From IMG/VR virus record IMGVR_UViG_3300042559_000403, positions 1 through 40,306 of that record: DNA of 40,306 nucleotides. One strand, given 5' to 3'. The DNA is from a virus. Below are positions 25,177 through 31,991 of the stretch, in pieces. A program made the translations under genes and the position numbers. Position 1 is the first letter of the stretch, and every line of letters begins with the position of its first letter. Under the pieces are notes generated by a model. It was given only the letters and a program-made list of their open reading frames with translations, was not told where the DNA came from and searched no databases.

Positions 25177-25593
25177 ATGAAACGTATCACCACAACAATT
25201 TTTCTGTCCATATCCATTTCTATCGGCCTCACAGCCACCCCACTCTCGGCTCTCAGTAGCCCGGCAAAGCCGCCAGTACAGGGATCATGCCCTCAGTACG
25301 AAGAGCTATTCAAGAAGTACAAACTTCCTGTCAAGGCCTTCAGCAGAATCTCATATCGAGAGTCGCGCTGCAACCCCAAAAGCATCTCAGCAATCCGGAA
25401 ATCAACTGGTCGCCCAGATGTAGGGTTGGTCCAAGTCCAGGCTTCATGGGCCACAGTCACAAAACGAATTTGCAAAGTGACATACAGCCAAGTTGTTAAA
25501 GCATTGACCAATGTCCATTGCAATTTGAAAGTTGCTTCGTACCTGTACCAAAATGGTGGACTCGGTCATTGGAAAGCAACTAGCGGAAGCTGA
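25177..25593 (+). CDS. Secreted lytic transglycosylase (SLT-like)
   Basis: A 138-aa predicted peptidoglycan-cleaving enzyme. Residues about 1-28 are a signal peptide (KRITTTIFLSISISIGLTATPLSALS). The catalytic region ISYRESRCNPKSI holds the Glu (E62) of SLT-type transglycosylases, and the QVQ.SW...., ASYLYQNGGLGHW segment matches the later motif of the fold. The ATG at 25177 follows AAAAGGAGG, an unusually strong RBS; a GTG at 25174 is too close to it. It is a second wall-active enzyme, set apart from the lysis cassette and able to leave the cell without a holin. Confidence 0.85.
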   Translation: MKRITTTIFLSISISIGLTATPLSALSSPAKPPVQGSCPQYEELFKKYKLPVKAFSRISYRESRCNPKSISAIRKSTGRPDVGLVQVQASWATVTKRICKVTYSQVVKALTNVHCNLKVASYLYQNGGLGHWKATSGS

Positions 25594-25632
25594 TGTTCTC
25601 GGAAATCTGAAACAAGGGAGTATCCTTAACAT

Positions 25633-25788
25633 ATGGACGGCCGTAATTCACGTCGCAAAGACTGGCATTGCCCCAAGTGCAAAGTCAGAATCACAACATT
25701 CGTAAAGGTGACATCACCTCCTACGCACCGCTGCCAAAAAGCAGCAAACCAACCAAAACAACTTCAAGAGAAGGAACCAACAGAATGA
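25633..25788 (+). CDS. Small zinc-ribbon-like protein before SSB
   Basis: A 51-aa protein too short to be obvious by length: RKDWHCPKCKVRITTFVKVTSPPTHRCQKAANQPKQLQEKEPTE. One CxxC pair and a later HxC fit a small ribbon; the CPxC..(I).T.V.. ..PPTH.C.K pattern is common in actinophages. Its stop overlaps the SSB start (ATGA), which favours it being real and coupled. Confidence 0.65.
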   Translation: MDGRNSRRKDWHCPKCKVRITTFVKVTSPPTHRCQKAANQPKQLQEKEPTE

Positions 25789-26168
25789 ACCACGTATACA
25801 TTGTCGGTCGTATCGGGCGTGATCCCGAATTACGATTCGCAACATCAGGTAACGCAGTAGCAAACTTCAGCGTCGCTGTAACCCGCAAGCCAAACGGCCA
25901 AGAAGAAACCACATGGTTTGACTGTGTCGCATTCGGTGAGCAGGCAGAGAACTACTGTGCTGACTTCGTCAAGGGCAGTCGCGTCATCGTTACTGGCCGT
26001 ATTGAAATCAAGGAATACACCAGCAAAGACGGTGTTGACAAGAAGAAGACACAAATCGTTGTTGACGAAGCTGGCTTGTCTTCACGCTGGAAGAAGAGCA
26101 ACAACAGCAACCCAGAAGATGTTGCAACACTCAAGAATGCATTCCCTGAAATCGAGGAACCATTCTGA
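25785..26168 (+). CDS. ssb: Single-stranded DNA-binding protein
   Basis: A 127-aa OB-fold SSB. It begins MNHVYIVGRIGRDPELRFATSGNAVANFSVAV and continues TTWFDCVAFGEQAENYCADFVKGSRVIVTGRIEIKEYTSKDG, the standard SSB core. The tail is acidic and ends EIEEPF, like the DDIPF-type end that recruits partners. The ATG at 25785 has AGAGAAGGAA upstream. It should protect ssDNA for the exonuclease and annealing protein. Its stop overlaps the methyltransferase ATG. Confidence 0.92.
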   Translation: MNHVYIVGRIGRDPELRFATSGNAVANFSVAVTRKPNGQEETTWFDCVAFGEQAENYCADFVKGSRVIVTGRIEIKEYTSKDGVDKKKTQIVVDEAGLSSRWKKSNNSNPEDVATLKNAFPEIEEPF

Positions 26169-28201
26169 TGGCAACTTTCGGCAGCCTTTTTGCCGGTGTT
26201 GGAGGGTTCGATATTGGATTTGATAACGCAGGCTGGGAATGTGGATTCCAAGTTGAATGGGACAAGCATTGTCAACAAGTACTTACTCACCATTGGCCTG
26301 AAGTGCCGAAGTGGTGGGATGTTTCCGAAGTCAACGGTGCAGAACTGCCACCAGTTGACCTAATCACTTTTGGCTCACCATGCCAGGACTTATCACTCGC
26401 CGGCAAAAGAGCTGGACTCATGGAAGGTTCCCGTTCGAACCTTTTCTTTGAAGCAACACGAATCATCAAGGAGATGAGAGATGCAACCAATGGACAGTAC
26501 CCAAGATGGGCTATTTGGGAAAACGTGGCTGGAGCCTTCAGTTCCAATAAAGGAGAAGACTTCGACGCAGTCCTCCAAGAAATGGTCAACATCGGGGGTC
26601 ATCACGTCGAATGGCATTGCATGGACGCACAGTTCTACGGAGTCCCCCAAAGGCGTAGACGAGTGTTCGTCATCGCTTGCTTCGATTCTGCAATCCTCGA
26701 ACGAGGTGGAGAAGCGTTACTACCTGTCGGCGAAGGCCGCCGCAGGAATACTTCGACGCGCAACAAGGAGAGGAAAGCACTTGCCGCCACGCTTGGAAAA
26801 AGCGTTGATTCAAGTAGCGGGAGACTTGATCAACGAGTAGAACCTGAGTTGCCTTGGGCTGCTGGTTCTACGGACGATGATGTTTTAACTACATCTGTGA
26901 CATCCAAATGGCATAAAGGCTCAGGAGGCCCTAGTGGTTCTGAGCATTACAACCTTTTCGTTGAACCATTTGTAAAAGTTGTTCGCTCTGGTGCTAGAGA
27001 TGCCGAAGGCACTTTGCCAGCTGAAGTGTGGCGTGGAAACGAAGTTGCACCAACGCTAAACGTTTTTGACAACACAGGTGAATCAAGAGCAACTGTTGTT
27101 ATTGCAGAACCAATGTTGATTGATGGCACACGCGTTGACGATGTGCGTATCTATGAATCACCAGTACAAACCCTTGCTGCCCGAATGGGTACAGGTGGAA
27201 ACAATGTGCCGATGGTCGCCGTTGATGGCGTGATTGGTTTCAGCCACACCCAAGGTCTTGATGCCCAGCCATCGGATGAAACATTCCCAACGCTGCGATC
27301 AGGTGGTGCAGGTCAAGCTGTTGCCATCCCCATCCAAGATGGTCGAGAAATTGAGAAACACCAAAACGGCCTTGGCATCGGGGAGGAGGGAGACCCCTCC
27401 TACACGCTTGACCAGACAGGAGGACAGGCAGTCGCGCAGGAGGTGTACGCCTTCCCGTCAACCTTCTCCAATAGCACAGTCAGCGAGACAGCGTTCCCGA
27501 CCCTGACAGTCGGAAGCTCAGTCGGCATCTCCTCGCCCCCGGCAGTCGCCTACAGCGAGGACATCGTACTCCCGATCTCACACGCAGCCCTCCGAGGCGG
27601 TGGACAAGCTGTCGCATACCCAATACAGGGAACAATCATCGGACGCTCAGATACCGCAGGCCCGCAAGGTCGTGGCGTTGGTGAAGATGGTGACCCTATG
27701 TACACGCTTGACACAATCAGCGCACACGGAGTAGCCGTTGCCTATACAGGCACATCTTTTGCACAATACGCAGAAGGTCTAGGAACACTCAAAGCAAATG
27801 GTGGTGACCTCGGTGGAGGAAGCGAATCGTTAATCGTTGAAACAGACATCGCACCAACGCTGCGATCAGGTGGCGATGGTGGCGTACCATCATCACGCGG
27901 AGAACACCTAGTAGTCGAAGCATACGATGAATACAACGATGCCTTAGGCGGTCATGTTCATCAGGCTCTTCGTGCCGGCACCAAACAGTCAACAGGTGTA
28001 CTTGCCGACATGGTTGTTCGCAGGCTCACACCAGTTGAATGCGAACGCCTCATGGGCTGGCCTGACAACCACACCCTGTATCGAGCTGACGGAACAACAA
28101 ACTCCGACACCACCCGATACAAAATGTGTGGTAACGGTGTTGCCTCACCAGTAGCTGAATGGATTGCAAGGCACATTCTTGGATTCCATACCGCTCTTTG
28201 A
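26168..28201 (+). CDS. C5-cytosine DNA methyltransferase with long repeat-bearing middle
   Basis: A 677-aa Dcm-type enzyme. Motif I is FGSLFAGVGGFDIGF (4-18), motif IV GSPCQDLSLAGKRAG (C72 catalytic), motif VI WENVAGAF (118-124), and motif VIII QFYGVPQRRRRVFVIA (155-170). Motifs IX-X are at the end: RRLTPVECERLMGWPDNHT and YKMCGNGVASPVAEWIARHIL. Between VIII and IX lie about 430 residues, far more than a usual target domain. They contain repeated elements such as PTLRSGG.G, GQAVA.PIQ and G.GE.GDP.YTLD; a 20-bp DNA segment is exact at 27287 and 27854. Bases 27380-27600 are richer in G and C than the flanks. It should methylate the phage DNA against host enzymes; the target is unknown. Confidence 0.92.
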   Translation: MATFGSLFAGVGGFDIGFDNAGWECGFQVEWDKHCQQVLTHHWPEVPKWWDVSEVNGAELPPVDLITFGSPCQDLSLAGKRAGLMEGSRSNLFFEATRIIKEMRDATNGQYPRWAIWENVAGAFSSNKGEDFDAVLQEMVNIGGHHVEWHCMDAQFYGVPQRRRRVFVIACFDSAILERGGEALLPVGEGRRRNTSTRNKERKALAATLGKSVDSSSGRLDQRVEPELPWAAGSTDDDVLTTSVTSKWHKGSGGPSGSEHYNLFVEPFVKVVRSGARDAEGTLPAEVWRGNEVAPTLNVFDNTGESRATVVIAEPMLIDGTRVDDVRIYESPVQTLAARMGTGGNNVPMVAVDGVIGFSHTQGLDAQPSDETFPTLRSGGAGQAVAIPIQDGREIEKHQNGLGIGEEGDPSYTLDQTGGQAVAQEVYAFPSTFSNSTVSETAFPTLTVGSSVGISSPPAVAYSEDIVLPISHAALRGGGQAVAYPIQGTIIGRSDTAGPQGRGVGEDGDPMYTLDTISAHGVAVAYTGTSFAQYAEGLGTLKANGGDLGGGSESLIVETDIAPTLRSGGDGGVPSSRGEHLVVEAYDEYNDALGGHVHQALRAGTKQSTGVLADMVVRRLTPVECERLMGWPDNHTLYRADGTTNSDTTRYKMCGNGVASPVAEWIARHILGFHTAL

Positions 28202-28376
28202 GTTCACCCGCTCACACCCTGACTGCACCCATTGCGGAACAATCCAACGTGCAATGACAATTTGGCCACCTGAAGTACATAAAGAATGTGAATGCATATG
28301 TCACCAACATCGAAAAATAACGAGTTCGCCCCGGTCTGGTGGAAAGACAAAGCCGCGTGCAAAACGCTCCCGATAG
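28164..28376 (+). CDS. Possible small Cys/His-rich protein overlapping WhiB
   Basis: A 70-aa open frame with CTHCGTIQRAMTIWPPEVHKECECICHQH, a Cys/His spacing that could bind a metal. It has only TTG starts (28164 or 28179), overlaps the methyltransferase end and runs 85 bases into the WhiB gene. It fills the 90-base gap between those genes but may simply be chance. Confidence 0.35.
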   Translation: MQGTFLDSIPLFEFTRSHPDCTHCGTIQRAMTIWPPEVHKECECICHQHRKITSSPRSGGKTKPRAKRSR

Positions 28377-28603
28377 AAGTTTTCTTCCCTGAAGAATCAG
28401 GGAACTCAAGTCCTCGGCTTTATGAACCAGGGAGACAGTTCTGTGATGGGTGCGAAGTCCGTGATATGTGCCTTGCCTTTGCCATGCATCATGAGAAAGA
28501 TCAATGGCGTAGGTTCGGTTTATTTGGGGGCAGAACCCCTAAGGAACGCCTTCAGCTTCATGCCGTTGACCCCTATAAAAACTGGCTTAAAGAATTTCCT
28601 TAA
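28292..28603 (+). CDS. WhiB-family Fe-S transcription regulator
   Basis: A 103-aa protein with four Cys in the WhiB order: C23, then C51-x-x-C54-x5-C60 (FCDGCEVRDMCLAFAMHH). These hold a 4Fe-4S cluster in the family. The GLFGGRTPKER segment matches the G[VI]WGG turn plus basic patch that contacts sigma factor and DNA. WhiB proteins are confined to Actinobacteria and their phages, the best host evidence here. It probably redirects host transcription or controls phage genes. A second ATG six bases inside (28298) is possible. Confidence 0.9.
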   Translation: MHMSPTSKNNEFAPVWWKDKAACKTLPIEVFFPEESGNSSPRLYEPGRQFCDGCEVRDMCLAFAMHHEKDQWRRFGLFGGRTPKERLQLHAVDPYKNWLKEFP

Positions 28604-28604
28604 A

Positions 28605-28638
28605 TTGACTTGACAGGTGAATATTCGTCTGTCAAAAT
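28605..28638 (+). promoter_or_regulatory. Promoter with TTGACTTGACA box and inverted repeat
   Basis: TTGACA (28610-28615), a 17-nt spacer and CAAAAT (28633-28638). The inverted repeat TTGACAG (28610-28616) / CTGTCAA (28629-28635) spans the -35 to -10 region and could be an operator. GGAAGGGACTCC (28667-28678) lies directly before the 28680 start. Confidence 0.65.
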
Positions 28639-28679
28639 TCTGTTGTCGCAATAACGCGATCACAACGGAAGGGACTCCG

Positions 28680-28868
28680 ATGGAAAACCCGAATTGCCCT
28701 GATACCCAGTATCCGGAATTCAACCCCGCAACAGGCGAATGCTTTAATGTCACATCAGTAGCTGAAGGATTCAAAGAATTTCAACAGCAAACAAACCCAG
28801 CACCAATTTTTCTTGGTGTATTCGTCCTCATTGCCCTCGCTGCAATGTTCATCAAAAGGAAATCATGA
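28680..28868 (+). CDS. Small single-pass membrane protein
   Basis: A 62-aa protein with an N-terminal polar domain (NCPDTQYPEFNPATGECFNVTSVAEGFKEFQQQ) and a C-terminal membrane helix (PIFLGVFVLIALAAMFIKRKS). Two Cys in the outer part may pair. The ATG at 28680 has the shared GGAAGGGACTCC box; a GTG further up in frame is rejected. Its stop overlaps the next start (ATGA). Confidence 0.75.
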   Translation: MENPNCPDTQYPEFNPATGECFNVTSVAEGFKEFQQQTNPAPIFLGVFVLIALAAMFIKRKS

Positions 28869-29407
28869 ACGCTCAACAAGAAATGATGAAAATTCTTCAG
28901 GCCACCAATGCCTTCTACACACCCCCAATTCAGAACGGTTGGGAACTTTGCAAAATGTCAGAATCTGTATTCGCAACTCACAATGTCACCGGCATTAGTT
29001 ATTTTTTTACTCTTGATCCTGAAAGCAAAGTCATCAAAGCTGAATCCTGGAACATGGATCAAAAACATTCAATAACTTTGTACACCGGAACAATTTCCCT
29101 CGGCGGGCGATTAATTGCCCCCGACATGATTTTGACGTTGCACAAATTATTCAGTTTTAATTTCGCTTCCGATGAAGTGTTCGTCGTTGAAAATAACCAC
29201 ACAAAAAAAATCCCGCCGGCAAAAGCAAAAAAGAAGTTCAGTATCGCTTCCGATGATTCGCTAGCGGCCCAAGAACTCAATGCTCTTTCTGCCCCGGAAT
29301 CTAAAAGTTTGTGGGACGAGGCTGTTTCTGCTGTTCCTAGTCGTAGCAAATTTTCCAAGTTTGTGCGTCGCATTGTTTACCCAAGTTTTCGTCGTTCAGA
29401 TTCTTAA
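28865..29407 (+). CDS. Protein of unknown function
   Basis: A 180-aa protein with no recognised motif. It has a mixed N-terminal domain (NGWELCKMSESVFATHNVTGISYFFTLDPESKVIKAESWN) and a Lys-rich middle, ending in a basic Arg-rich helix (RSKFSKFVRRIVYPSFRRSDS). The basic end could bind DNA or RNA. It starts with ATGA overlap to the membrane protein, so the two are co-translated. It is followed by the 29471 repeat array. Confidence 0.75.
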   Translation: MNAQQEMMKILQATNAFYTPPIQNGWELCKMSESVFATHNVTGISYFFTLDPESKVIKAESWNMDQKHSITLYTGTISLGGRLIAPDMILTLHKLFSFNFASDEVFVVENNHTKKIPPAKAKKKFSIASDDSLAAQELNALSAPESKSLWDEAVSAVPSRSKFSKFVRRIVYPSFRRSDS

Positions 29408-29470
29408 AAGTTTGTGCTAGCGCATTCGCTTCGCTCAATTGCTCTTTAATTGTTGGTTGCCGTTTTTGCG

Positions 29471-29560
29471 CGATCGTCAAAGGGTTGCGATCGTCAAAGG
29501 GTTACGATCGTCAGCGCATACGATCGCCAGCGGGTTACGATCGCCAGCGGGTTACGATCG
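29471..29560 (+). repeat. Iteron-like tandem array, candidate origin or operator array
   Basis: Six units begin with CGATCG, at 29471, 29488, 29505, 29521, 29538 and 29555. The first two are CGATCGTCAAAGGGTT(G/A), the fourth and fifth CGATCGCCAGCGGGTTA. The third is a 16-bp variant and the sixth is cut short after CGATCG. The period is 16-17 bp, so successive copies rotate around the helix rather than facing one side. It lies in the 304-bp gap 29408-29711, upstream of a hairpin and a promoter. Iterated direct repeats of this size are typical of initiator- or repressor-binding arrays. Confidence 0.8.
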
Positions 29561-29610
29561 AAATCTCCGAACGGTAACGATCTCAACGAGTGTGATCATT
29601 CGCCAGTTGT

Positions 29611-29630
29611 CCCCCCGCCTTCGGCGGGGG
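29611..29630 (+). terminator. GC-rich hairpin (terminator-like) before promoter
   Basis: CCCCCGCC / GGCGGGGG with a three-base TTC loop, in a strongly C- then G-rich stretch. It has no long T-run after it, so termination would be incomplete. It separates the repeat array from the promoter at 29639 and could insulate them. Confidence 0.55.
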
Positions 29631-29638
29631 TGCTTCGC

Positions 29639-29672
29639 TTGACTTGACTCAGCCAAAGATCCGTGCAATAAT
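29639..29672 (+). promoter_or_regulatory. Strong promoter, TTGACTTGACT - 17 - AATAAT
   Basis: TTGACT (29644-29649) within TTGACTTGACT, a 17-nt spacer, and AATAAT (29667-29672), five of six in each box. GGAAGGGACTCC (29700-29711) lies directly against the ATG at 29712. This is the best promoter I see and drives the 29712-31940 operon, which ends at the 31958 terminator. Confidence 0.75.
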
Positions 29673-29711
29673 TCTCTAGTCGGAATTCGCCGACTTGATG
29701 GAAGGGACTCC

Positions 29712-30155
29712 ATGAACCAGAAAAAGCTAATTATTAACGAAGCACAAAAGGCTTTAAAAGCCTTAGTGCAAATCTCGGAATTGATCTCCGATTATAACCA
29801 CGACAACCCGCACGACAATATCGGCGGGTCAGAATGGTTATGCAATGCTTACCCATTCGGCGCAGACCTTGACGAATTCAATTCAGAAATGTCAGCATGG
29901 ATAGAATCCATGCACGAAAAAATCGGGCAAACTTTCCTCGTAAAAGAACGTTACGACTGCAACGATTCATGGCGATCAGTCGCAGAGTTTACAAGTCATT
30001 GTGACGCTTCGAATTTTGCAAGTCGTCACTACGAAACAAAAACAAACGAAAACCCATCCTACCCTTGCCGTTGCAAAGAATGCCGAGATGGTTGGAAGGC
30101 CGCAGAATGGCAAAGCTACGAAGTCGGAACATTTGAAATTAAGGATGGGCAATAA
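29712..30155 (+). CDS. Protein of unknown function, Cys-containing C-terminus
   Basis: A 147-aa protein. The N-terminal helices (KLIINEAQKALKALVQISELISDYNHDNPHDNIGGSEWLCNAYP) are followed by a second domain with YDCNDSWRSVAEFTSHCDASNFASRHYETKT and YPCRCKECRDGWKAAEW, a CxCxxC group that may bind metal. No family recognised. First gene after the strong promoter; its stop overlaps the next ATG (TAATG). Confidence 0.75.
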   Translation: MNQKKLIINEAQKALKALVQISELISDYNHDNPHDNIGGSEWLCNAYPFGADLDEFNSEMSAWIESMHEKIGQTFLVKERYDCNDSWRSVAEFTSHCDASNFASRHYETKTNENPSYPCRCKECRDGWKAAEWQSYEVGTFEIKDGQ

Positions 30156-30622
30156 TGAGAAACGACAACGAACATTTAGTGAAGGCTTTAAAAGAAATTG
30201 CGCCCGCAATCTATTGGGAGGATATCTCAACAGGTGGCGGTTGCACTTGCATTTGGGGTCACTTCAAAAACAAAAAAGCCCGCGTGATTATGATCACCGA
30301 TGGCGATGCACACAGCCCGGAAAATTTCGCTGAGGAATCTGTCGCCATATATTGGGAAAATCACGAAATGAACGAGCATTGGTCAAAAGCTTGGACAGAA
30401 CCAAAACCATTTTATGAGTTGTTGACAGAACTTAAAAATGATCTGTACGAATGGGAGAACGAAGAAACCGAACTCGAGAAACTGATGTACCGTCTAGGAG
30501 AATTAGCAACGGAACTAGAAATGAACGATATCGTGTTACACCCACCCGCAAGAGAACAATTAATAGATGATCTAAAAACTGCCGTGGAACTTTTAAACAC
30601 CCACGCGAAATATGAAGGATGA
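30155..30622 (+). CDS. Protein of unknown function, helical C-terminal domain
   Basis: A 155-aa protein. The N-terminal half has a beta-like core (EIAPAIYWEDISTGGGCTCIWGHFKNKKARVIMITDGDAHSPENF). The second half is a charged helical region (LTELKNDLYEWENEETELEKLMYRLGELATELEMND). No known family. Part of the 29712 operon, overlapping the previous gene by one base. Confidence 0.75.
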   Translation: MRNDNEHLVKALKEIAPAIYWEDISTGGGCTCIWGHFKNKKARVIMITDGDAHSPENFAEESVAIYWENHEMNEHWSKAWTEPKPFYELLTELKNDLYEWENEETELEKLMYRLGELATELEMNDIVLHPPAREQLIDDLKTAVELLNTHAKYEG

Positions 30623-30626
30623 AAAA

Positions 30627-31514
30627 ATGAAAACACCAAAACAAATTGAAAAAAATTTAACGGATGCTGCGATCCGTACAAAACAACAAATGAAGAAAAG
30701 TTGGATGTGGGCAGATGAAATCGCACACGCCCGCCAAGTTTTCCAATCATTGCGAGAGGCTGAAGGATTCTCCAGCACTTCGAAATTATTTAGCACGGAA
30801 ATCTCAAAACTAAACAAAGACGACGTGACGATCCTTGGGCTTCCACTTCTGCCCGCTACTCATTCAGGAATCGGAAACCTTTGCGCCTTTGCAGATTCTT
30901 GCACGAATGACTGTGTCGCATTTTCAGGGAATGGAAGTTTTCCTAAAGTGTTTAAATCACGAATGGCCAAAACGAATTTATTAGTGAACTATCCCAATGA
31001 GTTCATGGTGCTGATGGTGTCAGAGTTGTTTGATGCTGTATGGAAAGCTGAAAAGCAAAGCCAGGAATTAGCAGTAAGACTCAACACTTATTCAGATATC
31101 AGATGGGAAAAAATCGCACCGTGGCTGTTCGAAATCTTCGCAAGTGTTCAGTTTTACGATTACACAAAACACACCACACGATCCCGCCCCGAATCTTCAA
31201 GACCCGAAAATTATCACCTCACCTATTCAGTCAGCGAAAACACAACACCCGCAGAAATTGAGAAGGCTGCGAATCTTGGGCGACCTCTTGCAGTTGTCGT
31301 TTCTATTAGATCAGGCAAAGTTTCAACACTTGGAACGATGCGACCAATCCCCGAAACTTGGGGAGGGTTGAAAGTTGTGGATGGTGACGAGTCAGATTCA
31401 CGATGGACAACCCCGCCGGAAAGCGTCGTGATCCTGAGAAGAAAACACACGATGGACAAAAACCACCCAATGATTCAACACGCCGAAACTCTCAAGAAAG
31501 GGATGAACAAGTGA
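30627..31514 (+). CDS. gp88-like phage protein
   Basis: A 295-aa protein resembling the actinophage gp88 type: ILGLPLLPATHSGIGNLCAFADSCTNDCVAFSGNGSFPKVFKSRMAKTNLLVNYP, with three Cys. It continues LAVRLNTYSDIRWEKIAPWLFEIFASVQFYDYTKHTTR, then YHLTYSVSENTTPAEIEKAANLG. The segments (Cys triad, R.N..SD..W, F.DYTK, (Y/H)LT(Y/F)S) are shared with that family, whose function is unsettled. I chose ATG 30627 because AAGGA lies seven bases before it; ATG 30612 is in frame but overlaps the previous gene. It ends with a GTGA overlap. Confidence 0.75.
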   Translation: MKTPKQIEKNLTDAAIRTKQQMKKSWMWADEIAHARQVFQSLREAEGFSSTSKLFSTEISKLNKDDVTILGLPLLPATHSGIGNLCAFADSCTNDCVAFSGNGSFPKVFKSRMAKTNLLVNYPNEFMVLMVSELFDAVWKAEKQSQELAVRLNTYSDIRWEKIAPWLFEIFASVQFYDYTKHTTRSRPESSRPENYHLTYSVSENTTPAEIEKAANLGRPLAVVVSIRSGKVSTLGTMRPIPETWGGLKVVDGDESDSRWTTPPESVVILRRKHTMDKNHPMIQHAETLKKGMNK

Positions 31515-31654
31515 ACGATTACGATCAGCAACCTTGCACCGACTGCCTAGCAATCGTGCGATGGTCAGAAGAACTAAAAACATGGACACATCCAACACCG
31601 TCCGAGTGTTTCATGGCATCAATTATGCCAACGTTTGAGGAATCGAAATCATGA
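31511..31654 (+). CDS. Tiny CxxC protein
   Basis: A 47-aa protein with GTG start in a GTGA overlap: NDYDQQPCTDCLAIVRWSEELKTWTHPTPSECFMASIMPTFEESKS. One CxxC pair plus a later Cys. Its stop overlaps the next start (ATGA). Too short for a longer frame elsewhere; the coupled overlaps support it. Function unknown. Confidence 0.6.
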   Translation: MNDYDQQPCTDCLAIVRWSEELKTWTHPTPSECFMASIMPTFEESKS

Positions 31655-31824
31655 GTTATCAAGCAGAGTGCAACAATTGCGAAGAGACATATCTAACCGA
31701 TGACCCTAACGAAGTGATCGGTAAGTGTCCCTATTGTGAAGAATGGATAGAAGCAACTCCCGCGATGAATGAAGACGGACGATGCTCTAACTGTGGAGAT
31801 TATGCGAGGGACTGCCCGTGCTAA
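31651..31824 (+). CDS. Small double zinc-ribbon-like protein
   Basis: A 57-aa protein with four Cys pairs: CNNCEETYL, CPYCEEW, CSNCGDY and CPC at the end. This spacing suggests two metal-binding ribbons or rubredoxin-like knuckles, perhaps contacting nucleic acid. It starts in an ATGA overlap and ends inside the next gene. Function not known. Confidence 0.7.
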   Translation: MSYQAECNNCEETYLTDDPNEVIGKCPYCEEWIEATPAMNEDGRCSNCGDYARDCPC

Positions 31825-31940
31825 GTCAACTAGTCCAAAGCTGCACCGCCAACCCTGCAGGGTTCATAGATGGAGTGACCGTTGGAGTCGTGTTTAGCGT
31901 TCTTCTAGCGTTCTATATTCTCCGCAAACATTACAAATAG
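31818..31940 (+). CDS. Tiny membrane protein
   Basis: A 40-aa protein (GTG start, seven-base overlap) with one membrane helix (GFIDGVTVGVVFSVLLAFYILRKHYK) and a basic end. It is the last gene before the 31958 terminator. The hydrophobic run after Cys-containing LSQLVQSCTANPA may place it in the host membrane. Confidence 0.6.
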   Translation: MLSQLVQSCTANPAGFIDGVTVGVVFSVLLAFYILRKHYK

Positions 31941-31957
31941 TCACCACACACACCCCG

Positions 31958-31991
31958 AAAGCCCCGCAGGCCTCACCGCTTGCGGGGTTTT
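31958..31991 (+). terminator. Rho-independent terminator
   Basis: GCCCCGCA (31961-31968) pairs with TGCGGGG (31981-31987), with AAA before and TTTT after, and a 12-base loop. It lies just after the last gene of the 29712 operon. Confidence 0.88.

Noticed and set aside
29471-29560. CRISPR array
   Set aside because: Units are contiguous 17-mers with no spacers and no cas genes nearby.
29439-29647. Two open frames across the CGATCG repeat array
   Set aside because: Their repeated peptide just reflects the DNA repeat; no RBS, and a hairpin lies inside them.
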